Shown in pieces: positions 25,974 to 34,675 of a DNA stretch of 64,000 nt; within the stretch, counting starts at the first letter, position 1; each line of letters begins with the position of its first letter. Source of the DNA: Acidilobus saccharovorans 345-15 (GTDB taxonomy: Archaea; Thermoproteota; Thermoprotei_A; Sulfolobales; Acidilobaceae). The stretch is from positions 620,001 to 684,000 of the forward strand of contig NC_014374.1 in assembly GCF_000144915.1 (NCBI RefSeq), read 5' to 3'. The notes beneath the pieces are model-generated. The model had not been told where the DNA came from. It did not search any database and was given only the letters and a program-made list of their open reading frames with translations. The position numbers and the translations under genes are program-made.

Positions 25974-26119
25974 GAAGTACGTCAAGGCGTGGATAATGCT
26001 CAGGACGCCCCGGCCGACGACAACATGGCCGTTGTTGGCGAGCTTGCTGGGCCCGAGGAGGAGCTCATAGCCTCCCTTCTGCCGGAGTTCAGCAGGGTAA
26101 AGCTTGAGCCTGTCACGTG
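25776..26119 (+). pseudogene. PIG-L (LmbE-type) deacetylase remnant
   Basis: GTG at 25776 opens KAAKVLFVAP; one frame over, HPDDECINAGGLLSMLVSLGL follows, the zinc/active-site motif of PIG-L deacetylases (HPDDE). One extra C in the run near 25807 separates the frames. After about 25875 the similarity stops. The rest (CRVDPGYLDHYVGSAASLELNDEKYVKAW; then, in another frame, DNAQDAPADDNMAVVGELAGPEEELIASLLPEFSRVKLEPVT and a stop) is not recognisable. PIG-L enzymes remove acetyl groups from N-acetylated sugars, which fits a glycan locus. The gene is broken and truncated. Confidence 0.78.
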
Positions 26120-26122
26120 ACC

Positions 26123-28102
26123 TCAGACCTCAACTACGTCGCCCTCGCTTACCTTGACCTCCCTGAGGGCGCCGTCATAGTATACCAGCGTCCCGGGCGC
26201 CCTGGCCCTCACCCTGTTTCCCTCCACAGTAACGCCGGCGGGCGGCACCAGGAGCTCAGCTATGCCTATCACTGCGACGCCGTCCACCGCTGGGGAGAGT
26301 GTCAGCAGCTCCGCCTCGAGCTCCCCGAGCTCCAGGTTAACGCTCCCGGAGCCGCCGATGACCCCAGCCTCGCCGCTGACGGACTTGTAGTAGGCCAGCC
26401 TCTCGGCGGTCGGCGGCCTCGGCAGGTAAGACGGCCTGAGGGCCTCCCTGACCCTTGAGCCCCTCCTGGTCACGTTGATGGCCCCGACCACGGGGACCCC
26501 CGAGGCGGCGGAGGCCACCTTCAGCAGGACGTCCTCGTTGTATGGGTCCCTGAGCAGCACGTCCCTGGTCACGAGGCCCGGCTCGTCAGCTACAGCCAAG
26601 GTGCCGTCGGGCAGCGTCAGCCTCCTCAGCAGGTCCACGTTAGTCCTGTCCGGGAACCTGTCTGTTATGTACACCGGCCCGCCGCTCACCGCAGCGGCCA
26701 CGGCGTAGGCCAGGGCGCCCTGGTCGTAGGACATGAACATGTCGTAGTCAGGGTAAAGTATGGGCGACAGGAAGGTGCCGGCGTAGGCGCTGAACATTAT
26801 GTGCAGCTTGGCCCCGGCCCTCCAGAAAGGTATGTAGTCCACCGAGGCCCTGGCGGTCGCCGCCGCTGAGAAGTTAGAGTAGGCCTCAGGCACCAGGGCC
26901 ATGCACATCAGCAGCTCGAGCCCCTTCCTTGAAGCCACGGACTGAAGGGCCTCCTCGACGCCCCCAGCAGCCTCGGCTGAGGGGACGTCGACGTAGCCGT
27001 CGTGGAGCCAGACCTGGTTGTCAACCTTGACGAAGCTGACCCCCTGCGAGGCCATCCAGCCCAGGTAGTCCTCGTAGAACCTGTCGGCCGAGTCGGGCCT
27101 CACGAAGTGGCCGTCCCTGACCTTTGCCTTGGGGTAGCGGCCCGCCAGGCCCTCGGACAGGCTCCCCCAGTAGCCGTTTATCGTCGTCCACAGGCCCATC
27201 CTGAGCCCCATGGACCTGAGCTCCTCGGACAGGCCCCTCAGCCCTCCGGGGAACTTTGAGCCGTCGGCTGAGAACTCCCTCAGCGACTTCCCCTCAAGGG
27301 ACTCCCAGCCGTCGTCAACCAGAGCCCACCCGAGCCTCACGCCCCTGGCTATCAGGGAGCTGACGGTGGCCTTCACGTCAGCCTCGGTAACGTTGCCGAG
27401 GAACGCGTTCCATGAGCACCAGCCGAGCCTCCTTGAGAACGATGGCCTGGGCTTCTGGGACCTCAGCCTGACCTTGGCGCGCCCCGAGGCCCTGGCCCAC
27501 GCCTGGGCTATGGCGTCGTATGGGTCGCCCGAGAGCGCATATGCAAGGACGTGGCCTGAGGCCGAGGCGGCCGGGGAGCCGAGGTAAACTGAGAGCCTGG
27601 GCCCTGGGCCCAGGTAGCCGGTGAGCCTGCCAGACGATATGGCCACCGCGGCCAGCCACTCGTCCCCCGTGAAGGCTATCAGGCCGGCCGTCAGGGGAGG
27701 TATTGAGCCCTCGTCCCTGAGCCATATGGGGTAAAGCCATGACGTTGGCCTCCCTCCCCTGAACTCCCTGGGAGGGTACTCGACGTCGTCAGGGGGCCTC
27801 TCAACGGAGGGCGTGGCCCCAGTCCCGAGCAGGTTGTAGTACCTGAAGCCAACTGCATAGGCTGAGTCAGGGGCGGGGTCGTTAGTCAGGGCCAGGCCTC
27901 CCGAGACCCTCAGCGAGAGGCTAAGGCTGAGGGGCCACGAGCGGTCCACCTGCCCGAGGGATGTGAAGCTGACGAACAGTGAGCCCCCGTCGTCAGTCAC
28001 TTCCACCTCGGCCGAGGGGCACCTGAACCTGTTGCCGGCCCCCTCGCAGGCCTCCTCGCCGCTGGGCCCCCTGACGGCGAGCCCCCTGAGCTCTAAGGTC
28101 AT
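26123..28102 (-). CDS. GH36-family alpha-galactosidase / raffinose-synthase-like hydrolase
   Basis: A protein of about 659 aa with the (beta/alpha)8 landmarks of GH36/Sip1: LGWCSWNAFLGNVTEADVKA, GWALVDDGWESLEG, GLRMGLWTTINGYWG, and GVSFVKVDNQVWLHDGYVD, whose Asp is the expected nucleophile. An N-terminal beta-sandwich (about 1-220) precedes the barrel. Sulfolobus has a GH36 alpha-galactosidase of similar length. It likely releases galactose from oligosaccharides; no signal peptide is seen, so it should be cytoplasmic. The ATG at 28102 (MTLELRGLAVRG) is preferred over 28126 because a minus-strand TATA box lies 34 bp upstream of it. No sugar transporter is adjacent. Confidence 0.88.
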   Translation of the reverse strand: MTLELRGLAVRGPSGEEACEGAGNRFRCPSAEVEVTDDGGSLFVSFTSLGQVDRSWPLSLSLSLRVSGGLALTNDPAPDSAYAVGFRYYNLLGTGATPSVERPPDDVEYPPREFRGGRPTSWLYPIWLRDEGSIPPLTAGLIAFTGDEWLAAVAISSGRLTGYLGPGPRLSVYLGSPAASASGHVLAYALSGDPYDAIAQAWARASGRAKVRLRSQKPRPSFSRRLGWCSWNAFLGNVTEADVKATVSSLIARGVRLGWALVDDGWESLEGKSLREFSADGSKFPGGLRGLSEELRSMGLRMGLWTTINGYWGSLSEGLAGRYPKAKVRDGHFVRPDSADRFYEDYLGWMASQGVSFVKVDNQVWLHDGYVDVPSAEAAGGVEEALQSVASRKGLELLMCMALVPEAYSNFSAAATARASVDYIPFWRAGAKLHIMFSAYAGTFLSPILYPDYDMFMSYDQGALAYAVAAAVSGGPVYITDRFPDRTNVDLLRRLTLPDGTLAVADEPGLVTRDVLLRDPYNEDVLLKVASAASGVPVVGAINVTRRGSRVREALRPSYLPRPPTAERLAYYKSVSGEAGVIGGSGSVNLELGELEAELLTLSPAVDGVAVIGIAELLVPPAGVTVEGNRVRARAPGTLVYYDGALREVKVSEGDVVEV

Positions 28103-28131
28103 GAGTCCACCTGAGTGAAGGCGCAAGTGTG

Positions 28132-28140
28132 CATAAATTA
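28132..28140 (-). promoter_or_regulatory. TATA box of the GH36 gene
   Basis: On the minus strand taatttatg lies about 34 bp upstream of the ATG at 28102, which supports that start. It also overlaps the longer start at 28126, making that one unlikely. Confidence 0.5.
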
Positions 28141-28461
28141 AACTTCAAGGACCGCAGAGCGCTTGAGGCGCCTACCACCTCAATGGCCGACCCCGGCCCT
28201 GGCCATAGCACTGCCAAGGTAGCCCTCGACGCTCGGGCCTCCCACCAGGCCGTTGAGGGGCTCCTGAAGATCGCGAAGGCCCTGCTTGACGCAGTAGCCC
28301 TTTGGCTGCAGCGGGCCTGTGGCTATTATAAGCGGCTACATGGGCGGCAGAGGCGGCTCCCTGTGGAGGCTCACCCTGAGCACGCTGTGCCCGCGCTACA
28401 CTATAATGTTAAGAACGATCGTTCTCGTTTATAAGGGCTTTTAGGTTCCGCGCTGGATACA

Positions 28462-28470
28462 TTTTTAAAT
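28462..28470 (+). promoter_or_regulatory. TATA box of thermopsin gene
   Basis: tttttaaat lies about 35 bp before the TTG at 28501 and fits a leaderless transcript. Confidence 0.5.
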
Positions 28471-28500
28471 TTCAGGGTCATCACCACCGCGGCGACAGTC

Positions 28501-30927
28501 TTGAGTCGCGCGCACCTAATAATAGTCCTGTTGGCGTTGATCCTCCTGGCGCCTCAGCAGCACGCTGCAGGCCTCCACGTTAGCAGGCCATCGGTGCCGA
28601 GGCTTCCCGTGATGCCTTTTCCTGAGGCCGCCACTGAGAATGCCGTTGGGATAAACGACAACGGCACAGCGCTCGTTAACGGCAGCCAGGTTAACTACTA
28701 TTACACAACCCGCTCCCTGCTGGGTGTCTTCAACTTCTACGGCGGCTCCTTCTACTCTGGTCCGCCGGTGAACGCTAACTGGTCCTCAGTGCAGCTCAAC
28801 GCCAACCTCAACGTGACCCCTGACGTGGTGCTCTGGGCCCAGGACGTGATACATATCTACGCGGCGGGCAACGGCACATACTACGTGGAGATAGAGGACA
28901 ACCTGTGGAACGCGACTAACAACCTGTGGAACGCGACTAACAACCTGTGGAACGCGACTAACAACCTGTGGAACGCGACTAACAACCTGTGGAACGCGAC
29001 TAACAACCTGTGGAACGCGACTAACCCTGCAGTGCTCAGCGCCAGCGGCAACGGGAACATAAGCAGCTATCATGGTGAGCAGTACTACGCCTATACCTAC
29101 CCAGTTCAGTTTGAGAGCAGCGAGCCGTTCCACGTCTACGTCATGATGAACGTCAGCGTCAACGCCGCCATGGAGCCGGTCATATACATGTACTTCAGGT
29201 TCGTCAACTCGACCTACGACAGCGGCTGGGTGCTCTACGACACCATAACAGCTAACGAGACCGCGTTCAACGACAACCCGACCTTCCTCGCGGGCAGCGT
29301 GCCCGGGGTGGCCAGCAACGGCTACCCATACGTCATACAGTTCGTCACGGCCGGCTGCGGGGAAGGGTCAACGCTCTACGCCTACTCCTGGGACGCCAGC
29401 ATGATGCTTTACTACAGGTACGACGGCAGGTTCTACGCCGTGCCGGGGGCCTTCTCCCTGGAGCCGTACAACTTCTCCGGCGGCGTGACGGCCGAGAACG
29501 TCAGCGCGGTGCAGGGCATAGCGGAGTACTACTATGACGGCCTCGTGTACCAGCTATCCGGCAGCAGCTACCAGGAGGCCCTGTGGCAGGCCTCGGCAAG
29601 CAGCTACTCGCCGGCCCCGAACGAGGTCTCCGTTAACCTGACGCCGGCCGGCGCCCTGTGGGTCGTGAGCGTCATGGGCGTGAACGTGAGCTTCTCAAGT
29701 ACTGTGGCGGTGACGTCGCCCCAGGCCCTGATTCAGGTGCCCTCCGGCGAGTACATCGTTACCGCAACCCTCTACGCCGGCAGCAGCCCGGTGTACTCCT
29801 TCAGCTCCGAAGTGGCCGTGGCGGGCATGCAGCAGGTGATAGCGCTTAACGTGAGCTCGCAGACGCCGTTCATATACAACGGGCAGATGTTCATGGCGGG
29901 CAACTACACTTTCTACTCGCAGCAGCCCTTCGTGGCGAACTTGACCTTCGTAGCCTACATGCCGTCGGCAGGCATCAGGGTGCTCCCCAGCGAGGTCCTG
30001 GTCAACGGCACCCCTGCGCACGTCACCTCGCTCCTGCTGGCGGTCAACGGCAACACCACTGTGGTAGAGGGGGCCGTGCTGCAGTACTACGTCAACCTGA
30101 GCCAGCCTGTCCCTGCTAACGTTAACGGGATCAACGCCACGCTGACCAGCGGCTGGTACAACGCCTCGACAAGGATAATCATATACAGGTACTTCTACAT
30201 CGGCGAGGCTGAGAGGCTCTACGTCAGCCCGGAGATGATAGTCATCAACCTGAGCTCCCCGCTCACGCTGCCCCTGAGGCCCGTGCTGCAGTACTACGTG
30301 CACATATCGCTTCCCAACGGGACCATCAGCGGCTGGTACGCAAACGGCACCGTGATAAGGCCGCCCGAGGTGATATACGTCAACGGCTCCGCCAGGTACG
30401 TGCTCCAGGTCGGCGGCCCCCTCGTCGTTGACTCCCCGGTGAACGAGACCCCGGCCTACCAGCTGCAGGTGCTCGTCAGCTACGCCCTGCCCAACGGGAC
30501 TGCGTTCGTAGGCTGGCTACCGCTGGGCTACACGCTCAGGTTCCCAACAACAATAAACGTGAGCAGCGGCGTGTCCTACGAGCTGGTGTCTCCTGAGGAG
30601 GTGGCCGTCACCTCGCCTGGGGCCATAGTGGTCGAGTACTCACCCAGGTTCCTGGTCACAGTGACGTACGCCAACGGCACCACCAGGAGCTTCTGGGCGC
30701 CGCAGGGCTACACGGTTAAGCTTGAGGCGCCCGCCCCGCCGCTCCACGCCGTGAGGTGGGTCGGCACCCTGGACCTCCCCAACGGCGCCTCGGTTAGCGT
30801 GGGCGAGCCCATGGCTGAGAGGGAGGCTGTAACCATCAACGCGGCCGAGGTCGGGGGGCTGGGGGCCGCGGCCGTCGCAGTAGCGGTCGTCGCTGTGGCG
30901 CTCCTGCTGCTGAGGAGGAGGCCTTAG
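28501..30927 (+). CDS. Thermopsin-family (A5) acid protease with tandem NLWNATN repeats
   Basis: An 808-aa exported protein. A signal peptide (about 1-24) is followed by a thermopsin-like domain (about 45-390): NYYYTTRSLLGVFNFYGGSF, VVLWAQDVIHIYAAGNGTY, IEDNLWN (the family's DNxWN motif), and a segment equivalent to the family's glycine-rich DAELV region (IQFVTAGCGEGSTLYAYSWD). Thermopsins are extracellular acid peptidases of thermoacidophilic archaea. Residues about 134-175 are six exact copies of NLWNATN. The C-terminal half has beta-sandwich repeats ending in a single membrane helix and RRR tail (LLLLRRRP), so the enzyme is cell-bound. Sequons are abundant. Confidence 0.85.
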   Translation: MSRAHLIIVLLALILLAPQQHAAGLHVSRPSVPRLPVMPFPEAATENAVGINDNGTALVNGSQVNYYYTTRSLLGVFNFYGGSFYSGPPVNANWSSVQLNANLNVTPDVVLWAQDVIHIYAAGNGTYYVEIEDNLWNATNNLWNATNNLWNATNNLWNATNNLWNATNNLWNATNPAVLSASGNGNISSYHGEQYYAYTYPVQFESSEPFHVYVMMNVSVNAAMEPVIYMYFRFVNSTYDSGWVLYDTITANETAFNDNPTFLAGSVPGVASNGYPYVIQFVTAGCGEGSTLYAYSWDASMMLYYRYDGRFYAVPGAFSLEPYNFSGGVTAENVSAVQGIAEYYYDGLVYQLSGSSYQEALWQASASSYSPAPNEVSVNLTPAGALWVVSVMGVNVSFSSTVAVTSPQALIQVPSGEYIVTATLYAGSSPVYSFSSEVAVAGMQQVIALNVSSQTPFIYNGQMFMAGNYTFYSQQPFVANLTFVAYMPSAGIRVLPSEVLVNGTPAHVTSLLLAVNGNTTVVEGAVLQYYVNLSQPVPANVNGINATLTSGWYNASTRIIIYRYFYIGEAERLYVSPEMIVINLSSPLTLPLRPVLQYYVHISLPNGTISGWYANGTVIRPPEVIYVNGSARYVLQVGGPLVVDSPVNETPAYQLQVLVSYALPNGTAFVGWLPLGYTLRFPTTINVSSGVSYELVSPEEVAVTSPGAIVVEYSPRFLVTVTYANGTTRSFWAPQGYTVKLEAPAPPLHAVRWVGTLDLPNGASVSVGEPMAEREAVTINAAEVGGLGAAAVAVAVVAVALLLLRRRP
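28900..29025 (+). repeat. Six perfect 21-bp in-frame tandem repeats
   Basis: Six identical 21-bp units, each encoding NLWNATN with an NAT glycosylation sequon, sit at the conserved thermopsin DNxWN position. Identity at DNA level means the array is recent and likely unstable in copy number. Confidence 0.97.
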
Positions 30928-30939
30928 AGTCAGTAAAAC

Positions 30940-30950
30940 GGTTCTTTTTT
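30940..30950 (+). terminator. Candidate T-tract terminator after thermopsin gene
   Basis: ggttctttttt lies 13 bp after the thermopsin stop. Archaeal termination commonly occurs at such T-rich tracts. Confidence 0.4.
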
Positions 30951-30999
30951 CACCTCCTTATTACTTCTGGGGCAGAAGTAAGCTTCTGGGGCAGAACCC

Positions 31000-32055
31000 T
31001 TGCTGTTTGACTAGAGGCCCAAGGGCAGGAGGGAGGGACCTCTTCGACAGGGACTCGGAGGTCTCGCAGGTCGTTGAGGGCCTGGGCCACCGCTCACGGT
31101 GATAAGCGGCATCAGGAGGATCGGCAAGACCTCGGTGCTCAACGTGGCCCTGAGCGAGGTAAACGCGGTCACCTTAATCATAGACTGCAGGACGCTCAGG
31201 CCCAACTACAGCAGGGCCGAGCTCTACTCCCTGTTCTCGGAGGCCCTCTCATCAAGGCTTGACAGGGTGGTTGACCTGCTGAGGGGCCTGAGGGGAGCGT
31301 CCATTATGGGGAGCGGCGTCGAGCTGAGGTGGAGGGGGAGGGACTCCGTCAGCCTGGCCGACCTGCTGGACAGGCTGAACTCGAGGAGGGCTGTGATAGC
31401 CCTGGACGAGGCCCAGAGGCTCAGGAGACCCCTCTCTACGGAGGCCAGGGACGCCATAGCACACGCCTACGATTACGATAGGAACGTGAGCCTCGTGCTT
31501 ACCGGCAGCGAGGCAGGCCTGCTCTACGACTTCATAGGCCTCAAGGACGAGTCCTCGCCCCTCTACGGCAGGTACTTCAGGGAGGTGAGGCTCGAGAGGT
31601 TCAGCCGCGGTCAGTCGGTCGAGTTCCTCAGGAGGGGCTTCGACGAGCTCGGCGTTGAGGTAAGCGATGACGTGATTGAGGGGATAGCCGAGTACTTTGA
31701 CGGAATCCCCGGCTGGCTCACCTTCGCCGGCCTCAGGGTGGCCGAGGGCAGGGGCCTTGAGGATGTCAGGGAGGAGGCGGTTAAGGTTGCCGAGGGCGAG
31801 CTGCTCGACCTGCTGAGGTCCAGGGCCTTCACGCCCGAGGTGACCTACAGGAGGTACAGGGCCCTGCTCTCCTGCATAGCCAGGGGGAGCGACAGCTGGG
31901 GCAAGGTTATGTCGTGCCTGGGCCAGGAGCTGGGCTCCACGCTATCGTCCAGCGTCCTGGACAACATGCTCAGGACCCTGGAGAGGCTCAGCATAGTCAA
32001 GGACTACAGGTTCCTTGACAACGTCTACAGGGAGGCGGCCCTGAGGCTGAGGTAA
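31000..32055 (+). pseudogene. Archaeal AAA ATPase (PF01637-type) with broken 5' end
   Basis: From a GTG at 31099 the frame gives 318 aa: Walker A ISGIRRIGKTSVL, Walker B RAVIALDEAQRL, sensor LVLTGSEAGLLYDFIG, and FSRGQSVEFLRRGF, all typical of PF01637 ATPases. The expected N-terminal 30 residues lie upstream but are damaged. LLFD (TTG 31000) runs into a TAG, RPKGRRE is followed by one extra G, DLFDRDSEVSQVVEGL is in a second frame, and another shift precedes the GTG. The ATPase core is complete, so a shortened protein could still be made. The promoter side carries two copies of cttctggggcagaa 19 bp apart. Confidence 0.65.
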
Positions 32056-32193
32056 CCAGCGGTCCCTTAAGCTGGCAGGCAGGGGAGGCCGCTCTGTGGG
32101 AGTAGTAAAGTTGCTTTATAGCTTATAAATTGCTTACAACGAGTTCTTTTGCAACTAAACGAAAGCTGTATACTGAAGTTTACGCACGACAGT

Positions 32194-32239
32194 GTTTAAA
32201 TAGGTCCCCGTGTAAGAAAGTGTAGAATTAGGGAGGTAG
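32194..32239 (+). promoter_or_regulatory. TATA box and Shine-Dalgarno of the solute-binding protein gene
   Basis: gtttaaata (about 32194-32202) is a good TATA box roughly 46-54 bp before the ATG, which leaves a leader of about 25 nt. That leader carries gggaggtag (about 32231-32239), a strong ribosome-binding site. Most genes here look leaderless, so this leadered, SD-bearing promoter stands out. Confidence 0.5.
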
Positions 32240-32247
32240 GTGCCCGT

Positions 32248-33804
32248 ATGAGGTCCTCACTCAGCACCGCGGCCATAGCGGCCATAGTTATAGTCATCGT
32301 GGTGGTCGCCGCCGTGGGCGGCTACCTCGCGTACGTCTCGACGAGGCACCACGTGACCACGACAACGCCCACCACTACCACAACCAGCGTGACGACGCCG
32401 ATAACGACCACTACAACTACAACGGTCACTACCATAACGTTCTACACGTGGTGGGCGACCACGGGCAGGGTGGCGCTGGACCACCTCATACCGGCCTTTG
32501 AGGCCGCCTACCCGCAGTACACCGTGCAGAAGGAGATAATCCCAGGGGCGGGCGGCACCAACGCCAGGTACGCCATAATGGGCATGATAATAGCTGGCAG
32601 GCCTCCGGACCTCTTCCAGAGCCTGCTGGGGGCCAACATGCTTAGCTATGCCGAGGCCGCCCCGCAGGGGGTCAAGGCTTTTCTCAACCTGACCCCCGCG
32701 TTGAAGTCCATGGGCTTCCTGAACCCATCCGTGGTCTCCCTGCCCATAATTGAGGCCGCGGCCTACAACGGCACCACACTCAACGCCCCAGTGAGCGTGC
32801 ACAGCGGCTTCGTGCTCTACATCAACATGAAGGTGCTCAGGCAGTACAACCTGCCGCTGCCAACAAACATGAGCACGCTCATCTACGACACCGTCCAGCT
32901 GGCCGAGCACGGGGTCACCCCGTGGATGGTGCCAGGCGCGGACGGAGGTTATGACCAGGAGCAGCTCTGGTTTGCAATATTCCTCTCGCTGGGAGGCCCC
33001 AGGCTCCTGGACGAGGTCCTCTACGGCACTGTTAACTTCAGCAGCCCGACCTTCTGGAGCGTCTTCAACGAGACAAACAGGCTGTTCCTCAACTTCACCT
33101 CCTACAACTACCCGGCCTGGAGGTCCATGACGTGGTCCCAGGGAATAGCTGACGTGGCCCTGGGCAAGGCCGTCTTCGAGGTTGACGTCGACTCGGCCAC
33201 TAACTACCTCTACGACTTCGACAACATAACCGTCTACCCTGCCACCGAGCCCTACATAAGCTGGCCCAACGTGACCGTGGTCGCCGAGCCGTTCCCGGGC
33301 ACGCAGGACTACTTCGTAGTGGTCTCTGACGCCGTAGCAATACCCGTCTCGCCCTACCAGGAAGCCGCGCTTACATTCATGAAGTACTGGCTGTCCTACA
33401 GCGGCCAGCAGGCCTGGACCAGGTGGAAGGCGGTCACATACTACCTCAACGGCACGGACTGGTACAACACGCCGCAGCAGTGGTGGATGTACCAGCACCT
33501 GGTCAACCTGAGCAGGACGGCGCCGCAGAACTTCGTCATAGACCCGCTGTCCCTGTTCGCAGACACTGACGAGACCATCTACAGCGGCCTCCTGGCGCTC
33601 CAGAGCACGGGGCCCTCGTACCTGCAGGGCTGGACGTCAATGTTTGAGAACGCCATGCACGAGGAGTGCGAGGAGTGGCTGACGGGCGCAAAGATGGGCC
33701 TCGGCTACCTCGGCCTGCCGGGCGAGCCCTTCGGAGGGTACGTGCCGCCGTGGGTCAACCCGTCAACTTTCACGTTCACCTCTAACTACACCTGCCTCTC
33801 GTGA
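32248..33804 (+). CDS. ABC transporter sugar-binding protein (family 1 solute-binding)
   Basis: A 518-aa secreted binding protein. The N-terminus RSSLSTAAIAAIVIVIVVVAAVGGYLAYVS is a pilin-like (class III) signal/anchor, followed by a Thr-rich linker (about 37-65). The periplasmic-binding fold starts ITFYTWWATTGRVALDHLIPAFEAAYPQYTV, as in glucose- and oligosaccharide-binding proteins of Sulfolobus; later AGGYDQEQLWFAIFLSLGG fits the family. It captures sugars at the cell surface for an ABC importer, but no permease or ATPase gene adjoins it. The neighbouring GH36 enzyme suggests a plant-type alpha-galactoside substrate. Many N-x-S/T sites are present. Confidence 0.88.
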   Translation: MRSSLSTAAIAAIVIVIVVVAAVGGYLAYVSTRHHVTTTTPTTTTTSVTTPITTTTTTTVTTITFYTWWATTGRVALDHLIPAFEAAYPQYTVQKEIIPGAGGTNARYAIMGMIIAGRPPDLFQSLLGANMLSYAEAAPQGVKAFLNLTPALKSMGFLNPSVVSLPIIEAAAYNGTTLNAPVSVHSGFVLYINMKVLRQYNLPLPTNMSTLIYDTVQLAEHGVTPWMVPGADGGYDQEQLWFAIFLSLGGPRLLDEVLYGTVNFSSPTFWSVFNETNRLFLNFTSYNYPAWRSMTWSQGIADVALGKAVFEVDVDSATNYLYDFDNITVYPATEPYISWPNVTVVAEPFPGTQDYFVVVSDAVAIPVSPYQEAALTFMKYWLSYSGQQAWTRWKAVTYYLNGTDWYNTPQQWWMYQHLVNLSRTAPQNFVIDPLSLFADTDETIYSGLLALQSTGPSYLQGWTSMFENAMHEECEEWLTGAKMGLGYLGLPGEPFGGYVPPWVNPSTFTFTSNYTCLS

Positions 33805-33828
33805 CCGTAGGCCTCAAGCCCCTTTACC

Positions 33829-33892
33829 TTGTTTTTAACTTTTTGGTTTCTCCCTCCATCTCTTCCTTCTTCTTCCTTTTCTTTGTCCCCTC
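33829..33892 (+). terminator. Pyrimidine/T-rich terminator region
   Basis: A 60-bp run of T and C with several T4-5 tracts (tttttaactttttgg and later) follows the binding-protein stop by about 25 bp. It fits archaeal U-tract termination; no hairpin is obvious. Confidence 0.5.
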
Positions 33893-33988
33893 AGGGAGCC
33901 GATGCCAACCTCTGGCGGCCCCCGCGGCCCTCAGGCACCTTAAGCTTTAGGCTTCAGCTCAAATCCCTGGCCCGCCCACTGCCCGCCA

Positions 33989-34675
33989 GTGAAAGCCTTG
34001 AGGGTCGCTCACGGCCTCATGAGCCTGGGCCTGCTCACAGTTGCACTCTCAGCGCTGACCCTTGACCTGTCGCCCGCCCTCCTCACGGCCGTAGCCCTTG
34101 GGCTCGCCACGGTGTTCGCCGCGAACTTCGCCCTCTGGAGGCCCCGCTCGCCGGCCTCCGTGGCCTTAGCAGCAGCCTTAGCAGCTGCATACGCGCTCGC
34201 CGGCCCCAGGGTGCTCGCGGCCTCGGTGCCCGCGGGCGTTGCCATGCTCTCCTCGTGGGCGCTGGAGCTGGCAAGGAGGAGGGACGCGTCAACGGTCCTG
34301 GGCTCCCTCGGGGTCTCGCTGTTGATCCTCCCCCTGGCGTCCCTGGGCAGAGGGGTCCCGGCGGGCATAGCCATCGCCTGGGCGTCCTCGGCCCTGGCGG
34401 TCTCGCTGGCCGCCCTGGGCGTCGTGAAGGAGGCGAACAGGGCCAGGGCCACAGCGCTCTCAGCTGTGACGGCGGCCGCCGGCGCGGCCCTTGACTTGGC
34501 TCTCGGGTGCCACGCCTGCGCCTTAGCCCTGGCGCCGCCGGCCGCGCTCACAGCCGCGCTGAGCAGGACCTCGCTAAGGGACCTTGGGCCGAGGCCCCTC
34601 AGGAGGCTCGGCGTGATCTCCGCGGCGGCGTCCGCCGCCTCCTTCGCTGTCCTGGCCGCCGTGGAGCTCCTCTAG
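33989..34675 (+). CDS. Alanine/leucine-rich polytopic membrane protein
   Basis: A 228-aa protein with about seven hydrophobic segments separated by short basic loops. The start MKALRVAHGLMSLGLLTVAL recalls the HG-containing first helix of YwiC-like membrane proteins, but similarity is too weak to assign. Composition is extreme in Ala/Leu. It is convergent with the Bat-type regulator, and their 3' ends overlap by about 100 bp. Confidence 0.6.
   Translation: MKALRVAHGLMSLGLLTVALSALTLDLSPALLTAVALGLATVFAANFALWRPRSPASVALAAALAAAYALAGPRVLAASVPAGVAMLSSWALELARRRDASTVLGSLGVSLLILPLASLGRGVPAGIAIAWASSALAVSLAALGVVKEANRARATALSAVTAAAGAALDLALGCHACALALAPPAALTAALSRTSLRDLGPRPLRRLGVISAAASAASFAVLAAVELL

Larger units (their letters stand above)
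28127..28500. other. Intergenic stretch with possible gene remnant
   Basis: This 370-bp gap holds no convincing gene. One frame near 28310-28400 reads PVAIISGYMGGRGGSLWRLTLSTLCPRY, which has genome-like codon use and might be the tail of a lost gene, but I cannot identify it. The last 60 bp carry the thermopsin promoter. Confidence 0.4.

Noticed and set aside
28129-28434. A 101-codon plus-strand frame upstream of thermopsin
   Set aside because: It begins inside the TATA box of the GH36 gene and has no motif or hydrophobic pattern; a different frame looks equally gene-like.
32257-33498. A 413-codon minus-strand frame across the sugar-binding protein gene
   Set aside because: It is antisense to a recognised secreted protein; composition is odd and no motif, start signal or promoter supports it.
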